A stretch of DNA of 64,000 nt from Novosphingobium sediminicola (GCF_014196525.1 NZ_JACIDX010000001.1:310001-374000); one strand, 5' to 3'; counted from the first letter of the stretch, positions 7,862-15,773 are shown. Translations and numbers: made by a program. Notes: a model not told the origin generated them from the letters alone.

Positions 7862-10395
7862 TGCTGGGGTCGCTCGCCGCCCTGCGCAGCAGGCGCAACC
7901 ATGCTTTGTCGGCCCCTTGGCTTGGCTCGGCCAAATTGGCCTTCACCCCGCCCACGCTGGTCAATCCGCTCGAACCGGGCAGCAATTTCGATCCCGCCTA
8001 TCCGGGGCGCGGCACCGGCATTCCCGCCATCACTGGCCTGTTTACCCAGATCATCGGCGATGGAACGCAGGATCTGTTGATCGCGGCCACGCAGAACGGT
8101 GGCGCATCGGGCAATGGCCTGCCCGATGGCAGCGCCAGCCCCCGCACAGGCCGCGTCGCCATCGAGGACTGGCGCCATGCCCGCATCGTCGGGGGCGATC
8201 TCACCGGCACCACCGGCGTCTCGGGCCTGCGCCTGGTCGCCTCGCTGCCCACCTGCCGCAGCATCATGATCGAGGGCCTGCGCGGCGATTTCGCGCTGGC
8301 CCCGGAAACCGACGCCATGGGCGTGCTGGGCAACACCAGCGGCACTCGCCCCAATCTCTATGTGCAATGCGTCCATATGCGCGGGGTCTTCGGCACCAAT
8401 CTGGCCCATGACGCAGGCCGCGCCATGCCATCGATCACCATGGCGGGCGGCACCCTCTCCTGCACCGTGGACAGCCTGACCAGCCCCAGCGCCATTCAGG
8501 TCGGCGATGAAGTGATCGTCGCGGTCGGCAATTCCGACAATTCCTTTGCCAGCAATTGGGAAGTCACCGCCATCGATGAAGGCGCCAAGCGGCTGGTGCT
8601 GGCCAATTCCCATGCTGTGCCTATGCCCGCGAATGGCACCGGCGCCAGCGGCACGCTCTGGCGGCTCGATGGGGCAACGCTGGGCCTCCATGCCGATACG
8701 CTGCAGGTCTATTCCACCGGGCGCATCGGCGCGGTGCTGATGGACCGGGTGCATGGGCGCGGCAATTACCAGCCCGGTGCGATTATCGGCCAGTTCATGA
8801 CCACCGGCATGGGTTCGACCTCGGCCATCCTCTCGCGCTGCTTCTTTGAGCATCAGGATCACGACCCGCAGGATTTTGGCTCGATCTCGCTGTTTCTGGG
8901 CGATCATGACACAGAAGCGGGCGGCCATGTCTCGGCCACGGGCGGGCGCCGCCTTGCCCAGGCCGAATGCTATCAGGTCCATGTCACCGGCAGGACCGGG
9001 CGGACGCTGGGCCAGATCATCAGCCCCCAGACCGGCTCGCGCGTCAATGGCCTGCCCTTTGGCGCGGTGATCGAGCATGTCGGCGGCGCGCAGCAGGCAT
9101 GGTTCAACGCCCACCCCACCGCCAGCATCAAGGGCGTGGTCACCTTCGGCGCGCCTGCTGCCTCGCCCGCGCCGTGGGATGCGCCCGGCCTTGGCGTCCC
9201 CGGCTTTGGCTATGTCTCGCCCGGCTATTACGCCCGGCCTGCCCTCCCTTCCCCGCTGCCCGCGATTGTCATCACCGGGGCAATGAGCCTTGCCGCCGAT
9301 GCGCCGCGCGGGGCAGAGCTGGGCGTGATCGACCTGCCTGGCATCGAGGCGGGCTGGATTGTCGATGCCTATCTCCTCGATGACGCGGGCGGGCGGGTGC
9401 AGATCGTGGGCAACCGGCTCCAGCGCGGGCGCGTGGCCAGCGATGCGGGCAGCTTTGCCTGCACCCTGCGCGCGGCGGTGCGCGAGGCGCCCGCCATCAC
9501 CCGCGATCTGGCCGCCACCATCACGATCACCGCGCCTGCCGCTGCCCCAGCCTATGCCGCCATGGCCCATGCCGAGGCGCGCGCGGCGGTGCGCGCCATG
9601 TATGCCCTGCCCGGTAGCGGCGACCTTGCCGCCATCGACGCGCTCTTTGCCGCCATCAAGGCGATCAGCGGCGGCACCTTCTTCGCCCGGCTCCATGGTC
9701 TCTATATCCCAGCGGCCCTTGCCGACCGGCGCGATGCGGGCATCAATTGGGCCGCGCCCGGCGCCATCGATCTGCATGAGAGCAACACGCCGCGCAGCTG
9801 GGCCGCGCGGCTTGGCTTTGCGGGCAGCAGCACCAACCAGTTCACGCTGGGCGATCCGGCATGGACGCCCTCGGCGCTGGGCCTTGGCCAGAACGCGGCC
9901 TCGGTGCTGGTGGGCTATGCCCTGCGCAATCCCGACACTGATGATGGCCTGCTGGCCACCGGCACCGATTACATTCTAGGCAATGACGCCTTCTATCTGG
10001 GCGTCACCAACACTGGTGCGATCCTGAGCCGCTGCCACAACAGCGGGGGCAAGACCACCAGCGCCCTGCCGCTCGCGGGCGTGGGCGGGGAAGTCCATGT
10101 CATCGCCATGACCCGGCAGGCGAGCGCGGGCTATGACCTGATGCACGGCACGCTGGCCGCTGCCCTGTCCGCGTCGATGGCTGTCACCAGCGCGCAATCG
10201 ACACAGGCCAGCTCCAGCACCGCGCCCAGCACCTATCCCCTTGTCCTTTCGGGCCGCAACGCTGCCGGATCGCTCAATTTCTGCACCAAGACGCTGCCCT
10301 TTGTCGCCATCGGCTCAGGCTGGAGCCTTGCCGAATGCGAGGCCCTGCGCGCCGCCCTTGCCACTTTCGCCACGCAAACTCTGGGGCTGTCATGA
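7861..10395 (+). CDS. Large tail fibre/spike, putative receptor-binding protein
   Basis: 844-aa protein, the largest in the fibre cluster. It opens MLGSLAALRSRRNHA and has long Gly/Ser/Thr-rich beta-repeat stretches with spaced hydrophobics, for example around residues 70-350, that look like a right-handed beta-helix. The C-terminal 230 residues contain a lectin/concanavalin-like pattern (SLNFCTKTLPFVAIGSGWSL near the end). No catalytic motif is recognisable. The start at 7861 overlaps the previous stop and the stop overlaps the next ATG (ATGA). A host-receptor or polysaccharide-binding role is inferred from size and position. Confidence 0.65.
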   Translation: MLGSLAALRSRRNHALSAPWLGSAKLAFTPPTLVNPLEPGSNFDPAYPGRGTGIPAITGLFTQIIGDGTQDLLIAATQNGGASGNGLPDGSASPRTGRVAIEDWRHARIVGGDLTGTTGVSGLRLVASLPTCRSIMIEGLRGDFALAPETDAMGVLGNTSGTRPNLYVQCVHMRGVFGTNLAHDAGRAMPSITMAGGTLSCTVDSLTSPSAIQVGDEVIVAVGNSDNSFASNWEVTAIDEGAKRLVLANSHAVPMPANGTGASGTLWRLDGATLGLHADTLQVYSTGRIGAVLMDRVHGRGNYQPGAIIGQFMTTGMGSTSAILSRCFFEHQDHDPQDFGSISLFLGDHDTEAGGHVSATGGRRLAQAECYQVHVTGRTGRTLGQIISPQTGSRVNGLPFGAVIEHVGGAQQAWFNAHPTASIKGVVTFGAPAASPAPWDAPGLGVPGFGYVSPGYYARPALPSPLPAIVITGAMSLAADAPRGAELGVIDLPGIEAGWIVDAYLLDDAGGRVQIVGNRLQRGRVASDAGSFACTLRAAVREAPAITRDLAATITITAPAAAPAYAAMAHAEARAAVRAMYALPGSGDLAAIDALFAAIKAISGGTFFARLHGLYIPAALADRRDAGINWAAPGAIDLHESNTPRSWAARLGFAGSSTNQFTLGDPAWTPSALGLGQNAASVLVGYALRNPDTDDGLLATGTDYILGNDAFYLGVTNTGAILSRCHNSGGKTTSALPLAGVGGEVHVIAMTRQASAGYDLMHGTLAAALSASMAVTSAQSTQASSSTAPSTYPLVLSGRNAAGSLNFCTKTLPFVAIGSGWSLAECEALRAALATFATQTLGLS

Positions 10396-10652
10396 CCGAT
10401 CTGTCCACGCTTCCACCTCATCTGGCGCCCCATCTGACCTCACGCCTGCCAGTCGAGGCGGGCCGCTGGTGGGATGCGGTGCTGACCATCACGGTGATGG
10501 CTCTGGCCCGCTTTTCCGAGGCTTTGCCTCACCTCATCCAATTGGGCGGCCTCGTCGTGGTCTGCCTCACCGCTGTCCAGAAACTGATCGAGTTGGGGTG
10601 GATCAGAAACCCCCGCCGCGCAAAGCAGGAGTCCTCCGATGACGCTGGTTGA
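10392..10652 (+). CDS. Small membrane protein of the lysis cassette (holin/antiholin candidate)
   Basis: 86-aa protein with one or two hydrophobic segments: VLTITVMALARFSEALPHL and IQLGGLVVVCLTAVQKLI, then a charged tail rich in Arg, Lys and Asp. It starts with an ATGA overlap on the fibre gene and overlaps the next small membrane gene. The position directly before the second holin candidate and the endolysin suggests a holin or antiholin function; sequence alone does not prove it. Confidence 0.6.
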   Translation: MTDLSTLPPHLAPHLTSRLPVEAGRWWDAVLTITVMALARFSEALPHLIQLGGLVVVCLTAVQKLIELGWIRNPRRAKQESSDDAG

Positions 10653-10878
10653 TGATGTGCGCCAATGCTGGCGCTGGTGGTCGGTGCACATGGCAGCGCT
10701 CGCCGGGGTGATGGCGGGCGCGCTGGTCGCCCAGCCCCAGATCCTGACCGGCCTTGTCGCCTATGTGCCGGAACAATGGCGCCCGGTGGCCTCGGCGCTG
10801 GCCGGGATCGTGGTGTTTGCCGCGCCCACCATCGCGCGGCTGGTGCAGCAGGGAGGCGGCCATGGCCAGTCTGTCTGA
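10639..10878 (+). CDS. Holin-like protein
   Basis: 79-aa protein with two predicted membrane segments (MAALAGVMAGALVAQ and VASALAGIVVFAAPTIARLV) after a Trp-rich N-terminus (CWRWWSVHMAAL). This layout is typical of a holin family seen in alphaproteobacterial phages (the DUF7940 type, from memory). It overlaps both the upstream membrane gene and the endolysin. With a signal-arrest endolysin downstream it could act as a pinholin that depolarises the membrane. Confidence 0.68.
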   Translation: MTLVDDVRQCWRWWSVHMAALAGVMAGALVAQPQILTGLVAYVPEQWRPVASALAGIVVFAAPTIARLVQQGGGHGQSV

Positions 10879-11467
10879 AACCCAGCAGGGCAAGTCCCGC
10901 AGCCCGATCATCATTCTGGCGGGCACCTTGCTGGCCATCGTCGGCCCGATCACTGGCAAGCTGCTGCTGACCGATGTGCCCATGGAAGAGTCTGGTCGCA
11001 AAGTGGCGGTCACAGTCTCGCCTCAAGCCCGGACCGCCACGATCCAGCATATCAGCGGGCCGCAGTACCTCAAAGCCTACCTCGATGTGGTGAAGGTGGC
11101 GACGGCCTGCGACGGCCTGACCGGCGCGGATATCAAGCTGGGCAAGACCTTCACCGAGGCCCAATGCGCGCTCCTGCTGGAGGCCCGCCTTGCCGAAACG
11201 GCAAGCCATGTCATGGCCTGCACCCCCGGCCTTGCGCTGACCATTGTGGGCCGGGATTTCGTGCGCTTTGCCGCTGTCAGCCTCGCCTATAACATCGGTT
11301 GGCCCACCTATTGCGCCAGTACCATGCGCAAGCAGATCAACGCGGGCCAGATCCGCGCGGCCTGCATTTCGCTCACATGGTTCAACCGCGCCGGTGGCCG
11401 CGTGCTCGACGGTCTGGTCACCCGCCGCGAGCGCGAGGCCGCGATCTGCCGAAAGGATGCGGCATGA
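10862..11467 (+). CDS. SAR-type GH24 endolysin
   Basis: 201-aa lysozyme-like endolysin. Residues 15-36 (SPIIILAGTLLAIVGPITGK) form a weakly hydrophobic, Gly-containing N-terminal segment like the signal-arrest-release domain of phage 21 R. The GH24 fold is recognisable: YLDVVKVATACDG, DIKLGKTFTEAQC, VSLAYNIG, and the C-terminal FNRAGGRVLDGLVTRREREA. The family Asp and Thr (D and T six residues apart in LDVVKVAT) are kept, but the expected catalytic Glu before Gly is replaced (ISG in place of the LEG of R21), so activity or mechanism may differ. Start at 10862, overlapping the holin. Confidence 0.8.
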   Translation: MASLSETQQGKSRSPIIILAGTLLAIVGPITGKLLLTDVPMEESGRKVAVTVSPQARTATIQHISGPQYLKAYLDVVKVATACDGLTGADIKLGKTFTEAQCALLLEARLAETASHVMACTPGLALTIVGRDFVRFAAVSLAYNIGWPTYCASTMRKQINAGQIRAACISLTWFNRAGGRVLDGLVTRREREAAICRKDAA

Positions 11468-11997
11468 AGCTGCTGCGCATCGCCTTGGCCGCGATCCGCC
11501 TGTGGAGCGGATGGGGCAAGCTGGCCGATCTGGCCGCATGGCTGCTGCGGCATCCGATGGCGGCGCTGGCGCTGGTGCTGGCCATCTGGGGATGGTCGAG
11601 CCATCGCGCCGCCGACAAGTGGCAGGGTCAGGCCACCAAACTCGCGGCCACCCTCACCGCCGAACGTGACGCAGCGCAGGCCGCCACACGCGCCGCCAAA
11701 GCCCAATCGAAAAAGGATGCCCAAGATGGCGACAAGAACCACACCGCGCTTGTCCAAGGCGGCGATGCCCGCTTTGCTGCCTATGCTGCTGCTGGCCACA
11801 GCCTGCGCGAAAACGCCCCCCATCGCGCCAGCCCCGAACAAGCCGACGATTCCCAGCTTCTTGAAAGCCCTGCCCCCGACGCCATCATGGCGGACATCTC
11901 GCGCGTCTGGGTCACCCGCTCCGACTGGCTGACCTGCGATGCCGATTGGGCCTATGCGCAGGCCGCCCATGATTGGGCCAAGAAGGTCGGCGAATGA
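11464..11997 (+). CDS. Rz-like inner-membrane spanin
   Basis: 177-aa protein with a membrane segment at residues 28-45 (LRHPMAALALVLAIWGW) followed by a charged helical region rich in Ala, Lys and Asp (residues 50-90), the layout of i-spanins that span the periplasm. The lipoprotein-encoding Rz1-like frame is nested inside it. The start overlaps the endolysin stop (ATGA) and the end overlaps gpV. The last 60 residues are Trp-rich and longer than in lambda Rz. Confidence 0.72.
   Translation: MKLLRIALAAIRLWSGWGKLADLAAWLLRHPMAALALVLAIWGWSSHRAADKWQGQATKLAATLTAERDAAQAATRAAKAQSKKDAQDGDKNHTALVQGGDARFAAYAAAGHSLRENAPHRASPEQADDSQLLESPAPDAIMADISRVWVTRSDWLTCDADWAYAQAAHDWAKKVGE
11726..11932 (+). CDS. Rz1-like outer-membrane spanin lipoprotein, nested in Rz
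   Basis: 68-aa frame embedded in the +1 frame of the Rz gene. The N-terminus (MATRTTPRLSKAAM) is basic, followed by a hydrophobic core ending in the lipobox LLATAC with Cys27, then a Pro-rich mature part (APAPNKPTIPSFLKALPPTP), the standard o-spanin composition. I choose the ATG at 11726 because an AAAAAGGA ribosome site ends nine bases upstream; earlier in-frame ATGs at 11666 and 11717 give longer or worse-placed starts. Embedded Rz1 genes are well known in phages. Confidence 0.75.
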   Translation: MATRTTPRLSKAAMPALLPMLLLATACAKTPPIAPAPNKPTIPSFLKALPPTPSWRTSRASGSPAPTG

Positions 11998-12560
11998 TGG
12001 CTCACGAAGACGACGATATCCCCCTCGATCCCTCGACGCTGATCCGCCTCGGTGTGATCAGCGCCGTCACGCTCTCGCCGCCCCGCTGCCGGGTGCGCTT
12101 TGGCGATCCTGATGCCGACGATGGCGATATCGAAAGCCCGCCCATCCGCTGGCTCGCCCTGCGCGCTGGCGCTACGCGGCGATGGTCTGCGCCCACCGTG
12201 GGCGAGGAATGCGTGCTGCTCTGCCCCGATGGCCAGATCGGCAATGGCGTGGCGCTGCTCGGCCTCAACAATGACAACCATCCGGCACCGGCTTCAACGC
12301 TGGCCGAACTGATCGCCTTCGCCGATGGCGCCATCCTCTCCTATGACCCGGAAACCCACCATCTGGCCGCCGCCCTGCCCGAGGGCGGCTCCGTCGCGAT
12401 CACCGCGCCGGGCGGCGTCAGGATCGTCGGCCCGCTGCTGGTCGAAGGCTCTGTCGCGGCCAGCCAAAACCTGTCGAGCGGCACCGGGGCAACCGGCGTC
12501 TTCACCGCGTCGGGCAAGACGATCCATGTCGTCTCTGGCCTCATCACCAATATCAATTGA
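11994..12560 (+). CDS. V: P2-like baseplate spike protein gpV
   Basis: 188-aa baseplate assembly/spike protein V. The OB-fold part (LIRLGVISAVTLSPPRCRVRFGD, with IRWLALRAGATRRWSAPTVGEECVLLCPDGQIGNGVALLGL) is diagnostic; the C-terminal third (EGGSVAITAPGGVRIVG to SGKTIHVVSGLI) has the beta-helix repeats of the membrane-piercing tip. I do not see the usual apex HxH metal motif. ATG at 11994 overlaps the Rz stop. In P2, V is followed by W; here a small gene and a cargo pair intervene. Confidence 0.87.
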   Translation: MMAHEDDDIPLDPSTLIRLGVISAVTLSPPRCRVRFGDPDADDGDIESPPIRWLALRAGATRRWSAPTVGEECVLLCPDGQIGNGVALLGLNNDNHPAPASTLAELIAFADGAILSYDPETHHLAAALPEGGSVAITAPGGVRIVGPLLVEGSVAASQNLSSGTGATGVFTASGKTIHVVSGLITNIN

Positions 12561-12568
12561 GGTTTGCG

Positions 12569-12958
12569 ATGAATATCGAAGGCACCGAGCTGATCGCCGA
12601 GCAGTACATTGATGCCCTGATCGCGCGCATCAATACCGCTCTGACCCTGTCCGACCTGCAACAGGCGGTCGAGGACGGGGTTCAGCCCATCACCGGCCAG
12701 CTCGAAATCATCGCTTGGGAGATCCAGATGCTCTCACCGCTGCTGGCCCTGCTCAATCCGCCCACGATTGACCCCGCTAAGATCGTGACATGGATCACCG
12801 ACTTCATCACGGCCCAGATCGCCCCGCAGGTCGCTGCCTATCACAAGCATGTCGCCCAGCTCGCCGCGCTGACAGCCAAGGTCGCCCAGATCGAAAGCGC
12901 GGTCGATCGCGCCAGAGACCGGATCAATGACGCGGCGGGGCAGATCTCGCGCGTGTAG
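12569..12958 (+). CDS. Small helical phage protein of unknown function
   Basis: 129-aa acidic, largely alpha-helical protein. The ATG at 12569 is preceded by TTGAGG, a reasonable ribosome site seven bases upstream. The C-terminal 45 residues (KHVAQLAALTAKVAQIESAV and following) have heptad-like spacing typical of a coiled coil. It lies eight bases after gpV and is the last plus-strand gene before the minus-strand cargo. No family recognised; a baseplate-associated role would be guesswork. Confidence 0.55.
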   Translation: MNIEGTELIAEQYIDALIARINTALTLSDLQQAVEDGVQPITGQLEIIAWEIQMLSPLLALLNPPTIDPAKIVTWITDFITAQIAPQVAAYHKHVAQLAALTAKVAQIESAVDRARDRINDAAGQISRV

Positions 12959-13127
12959 GACAGCATAGAACAAAATCTTTTATTGCTATAGAAGCACTTG
13001 TGCGACCAAAATGATCGACAGCGGTCGTAAACGCGATGTTTGAAAACGATCCTCTGTTTCTGCAGCACTGAAAGGCGATTAGCCAGCGATCATGATTAAA
13101 ATCTGACAGTCATCCGATTAAGATAAC

Positions 13128-13781
13128 CTAGTCATCAAGCTTGGGCGGGTTTGCCAGAACGGCAAGGCCGGAATCAAGCGAACGCAGATAGTCTGGGTGA
13201 CTAAGCTTCTCCCATAGATCTAGCCGATGCTCTGCGATCATGGCATCAATGAGCTTTCGAACGATATCGTAATCATCTTTCAACGCCATGCCGCCAGGTA
13301 AGGGGGCCAAAGCGGAATCACGGTCCTGAGCTAGCCAATCACGCACACATGTTATGGCCTTCTCAGGCTTGCCTCCGTGCGCGCTAATATCCTGACCGCT
13401 AATATCTGACGTGGACATGTCATACTGATGCTTTTTCTCATCTAAGATAAGAATGCGTTTTCGGCGCTGCCTATGATTGCCCTTCATTTTCAAGCCCAGA
13501 GACATACCAAGCTCAAGTGGCATGTTGAAACGCGGCATACTGGTCATTTTATCCAGCGTGACCGCAGAAATGTCATGAATTCCTCGATCACATTCCGCGA
13601 TTAGATCGACGATTTTTTTGATGCGCGTCTCGCCTGAATCACTCACGTCCAGTGCCGTTCTTGGCGTAAAGCCACACGCTTTGACGGTGAAAACGATCGC
13701 TCGGAATATCTCCAGATATTCTGAATCAAAAGGGCAGTTGATGAAAACCAGCTGGTTTAGCGAATCATTCCGAGAAGACAT
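13128..13781 (-). CDS. TIR/nucleoside-deoxyribosyltransferase-like protein, cargo
   Basis: 217-aa protein of a widespread bacterial family with the pattern VFINCPFDSEY (residues 12-22), ACGFTPRTALDVSDSGETR, an IHDIS segment and RFNMPLELGMSLG (83-97). These fit a Rossmann-like TIR/NDT fold with Glu90 in the place of the catalytic Glu of NAD- or nucleotide-cleaving members; fold and activity are inferred. Related folds act as effectors in anti-phage systems such as Thoeris and some retrons. It is on the opposite strand to the late genes, AT-richer, and overlaps the upstream 72-aa gene. Start 13781 follows a GAGGG box; an in-frame ATG at 13796 is an alternative. Confidence 0.65.
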   Translation of the reverse strand: MSSRNDSLNQLVFINCPFDSEYLEIFRAIVFTVKACGFTPRTALDVSDSGETRIKKIVDLIAECDRGIHDISAVTLDKMTSMPRFNMPLELGMSLGLKMKGNHRQRRKRILILDEKKHQYDMSTSDISGQDISAHGGKPEKAITCVRDWLAQDRDSALAPLPGGMALKDDYDIVRKLIDAMIAEHRLDLWEKLSHPDYLRSLDSGLAVLANPPKLDD

Positions 13782-13983
13782 GAGCCCTCGAGGCATATTC
13801 GCGCATCAATAGCTCCAGCTCTTTGGCCCGCTCATCGCTCTTGAAGCTAGGCTTAATCTTTAGGCCACGATATACAAAAAATGGAGCGCCAGATGATGCG
13901 ACTTGGAGCAACTTGCCCTTGCCACGCTTAGCCAGCACGCCGCGCTTTTTCTTAACAGAGACTTTGACCCGTTTTTCAGCCAT
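13765..13983 (-). CDS. Small basic protein paired with TIR-like gene
   Basis: 72-aa protein with a strongly basic N-terminal third (MAEKRVKVSVKKKRGVLAKR) and a helical acidic C-terminus (DERAKELELLMREYASRA). It lies directly upstream of, and overlaps, the TIR-like gene on the minus strand, so the two are probably co-translated. The basic part could bind DNA or RNA, or the protein could act as sensor or inhibitor of its partner; these are inferences. No family recognised. Confidence 0.5.
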   Translation of the reverse strand: MAEKRVKVSVKKKRGVLAKRGKGKLLQVASSGAPFFVYRGLKIKPSFKSDERAKELELLMREYASRAHVFSE

Positions 13984-14108
13984 GAATCGTTTATGGGGTT
14001 AATGAGCGCTCAGCGCAATGGCAATTATCCGCATTATCGAATTCAGGCTAAGTCCGTGCAGAGAGAATACCGCACGTCACTCAGAATTGTTTCTTCTGGA
14101 ATCAAAGC

Positions 14109-14126
14109 TGTGCGTCCTGAGTGACA
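14109..14126. promoter_or_regulatory. TGT-N12-ACA, possible Ogr-type activator site
   Basis: TGT, twelve bases, ACA: the dyad recognised by P2 Ogr/Delta proteins, which in P2 lies about 55 bp before late transcription starts. A start 55 bp on from the centre falls near 14172, inside the repeated 23-nt motif and 50 nt before gpW. An Ogr-like gene is present at 28569. Six fixed bases occur often by chance, so the evidence is mostly positional. Confidence 0.4.
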
Positions 14127-14154
14127 AAATGGGTGTACCCCGCCCCACCTGACA

Positions 14155-14177
14155 CCCCGGTAAACCGTCCCCTTACC
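14155..14177 (+). promoter_or_regulatory. Repeated 23-nt motif upstream of W (possible late promoter)
   Basis: CCCCGGTAAACCG followed by TCCCCTTACC, 22 of 23 bases identical to the copy at 4788-4810 and at the same distance (47 nt) from the next phage gene start. It follows the TIR-like cargo pair just as the other copy follows the HNH cargo. A role as core promoter of the W-FI-FII-E-T-U-D operon is inferred. Confidence 0.42.
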
Positions 14178-14224
14178 TCGCCCCCCGCTGGCCCCCGCGC
14201 GCGCGGGCAGGCATCCCATTCCCC

Positions 14225-14563
14225 ATGAACGGAATGGACGCCACGACTGGAAAGCCCATCTCGGGCGATGCGCATCTGGCGCAGTCGGTGGTCGATATCC
14301 TCACCACGCCCATCGGCTCGCGCATCATGCTGCGCGATTACGGATCGCTGATCCCCAGCCTGATCGACGCACCGATCAACGCCGCCACCCCCATGCTGAT
14401 CCGCGCCGCCACCGTGCTGGCCATCCGCCAATGGGAGCCGCGCCTCTCCATCGCCCGCGTCCGCCTGTTCGGCGCGCCCGCTCTGGGCCAGCTCACCATC
14501 CAGATCAGCGGGCAACGCGCCGACACCGGCAGGCCCGCCACCCTCTCCCCCATCACCTTCTGA
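14225..14563 (+). CDS. W: P2-like baseplate wedge protein gpW
   Basis: 112-aa baseplate protein of the gpW/gp25 family. The signature QSVVDILTTPIGSRIMLRDYGSLIPSLID is nearly the family consensus. It opens the tail sheath operon after the second cargo insertion. In P2 W is directly downstream of V; here about 1.66 kb separates them. Confidence 0.9.
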   Translation: MNGMDATTGKPISGDAHLAQSVVDILTTPIGSRIMLRDYGSLIPSLIDAPINAATPMLIRAATVLAIRQWEPRLSIARVRLFGAPALGQLTIQISGQRADTGRPATLSPITF

Positions 14564-14590
14564 ACCGCCGCCTGACGCAAAGGAACCGCC

Positions 14591-15730
14591 ATGCCCCACG
14601 GCCTCACCCTCACCGAATCCACCAGCGGGGCGCGCAGCCTCGCCACCTCCAGTATGGCCGTGATTGGCATCATCGCCACCGCCAGCGCGGCGGCAGGCGT
14701 GGCCACCACCGCGCTCAATGCGGCCTTTCCGCTGGGCACGCCGGTGCTGATCACCAACATCGCCGAGGCCATCGGCAAGGCAGGCACCGGCGGCACCCTG
14801 CTCCCCACGCTCGAGGCCATCGCCGATCAGGTCACCCCGGTTCTGGTGGTGCTGCGCGTGGAGGAAGGCGAGGACGATACCGAGACCAGCACCAACGTGA
14901 TCGGCGCCATGCCCACCCTGATCGCGGCCAAGAGCGCGGTGGGCGTCCGCCCGCGCATCCTCGGCGCCCCCGGCCTCGATACCGCCACCGTCACCGCCCA
15001 ACTCGCGATCGCCGCCAAACGCCTGCGGGGCCGTGCCTATGCCCGCGCGATCGGCGAGAGTGATGCCGAGGTCATCACCTATCGGGAAAGCTACTCGGCG
15101 CGCGAATTGACGCTGATCTGGCCCAACACCTCGCCGACCTTCATCGGTGACGCCACCGCCCGCGCACTGGGCCTGCGCGCGCGGATCGATGAAGAGACGG
15201 GCTGGCACAAGACGATCAGCAATGTCGCGCTCGATGGCGTTACCGCGACGATCCGCAACATTGCCTTCGATCTGCTGGACAGCAGCACCGAGGCGGGCAC
15301 CCTCAATGATGCCGATATCGTCACGATCATCCGCGAATTCGGCGGCTTCCGCTTCTGGGGCAACACCACCTGCGCGGGCGATGATCATAGCGAATATCGC
15401 TTCGAAAGCGCCGTCCGCACGCTCCACGCGCTGCAGGATATCGTGATCGAGGCCTTTGGCCCGTCCTTCGACAAGCCGATGACGGTCGCGCTGGTCAAGG
15501 ATCTGCTCGAAAGCTGCAACATGAAGTTCAAGGATCTGGCCACTGATGGGTGGATCATGGGCGCCAAGGTGGAACTCGCCGCCACCGGCAACACCAGCGC
15601 GGAACTCGCCGCCGGGCGTCCCAAGTTTGCGCTGCGCTTCACCCCCTGCGCGCCTTTCGAAAATCCCACGGTCGATTTTGCCATCACCGAGGAATTCTAC
15701 AGCGACTTCGCCTCGCAGGTCGCGGCCTGA
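14591..15730 (+). CDS. FI: P2-like tail sheath protein gpFI
   Basis: 379-aa contractile tail sheath protein. N-terminal MPHGLTLTESTSGARS, then AVIGIIATASAAA and the region with NVIGAMPTL, and the C-terminal segment with SELAAGRPKFALRFTPCAPF and TEEFYSDF match P2 FI. The ATG is preceded by CAAAGGAACCGCC, a good ribosome site. Length is close to the P2 protein (396 aa). Confidence 0.92.
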   Translation: MPHGLTLTESTSGARSLATSSMAVIGIIATASAAAGVATTALNAAFPLGTPVLITNIAEAIGKAGTGGTLLPTLEAIADQVTPVLVVLRVEEGEDDTETSTNVIGAMPTLIAAKSAVGVRPRILGAPGLDTATVTAQLAIAAKRLRGRAYARAIGESDAEVITYRESYSARELTLIWPNTSPTFIGDATARALGLRARIDEETGWHKTISNVALDGVTATIRNIAFDLLDSSTEAGTLNDADIVTIIREFGGFRFWGNTTCAGDDHSEYRFESAVRTLHALQDIVIEAFGPSFDKPMTVALVKDLLESCNMKFKDLATDGWIMGAKVELAATGNTSAELAAGRPKFALRFTPCAPFENPTVDFAITEEFYSDFASQVAA

Positions 15731-15773
15731 TCACGCCCGATCCCTTTCGTCCCCCTTCTGACAGGAGCGTCCC

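Noticed and set aside
7798..9777. Long minus-strand frame opposite the large fibre gene
   Set aside because: Antisense shadow of a high-GC gene; composition is Gly/Ala/Arg-rich with no domain.
14134..14154. Second TGT...ACA pair upstream of W
   Set aside because: The spacing is 15 bases instead of 12, so it does not fit the Ogr consensus.
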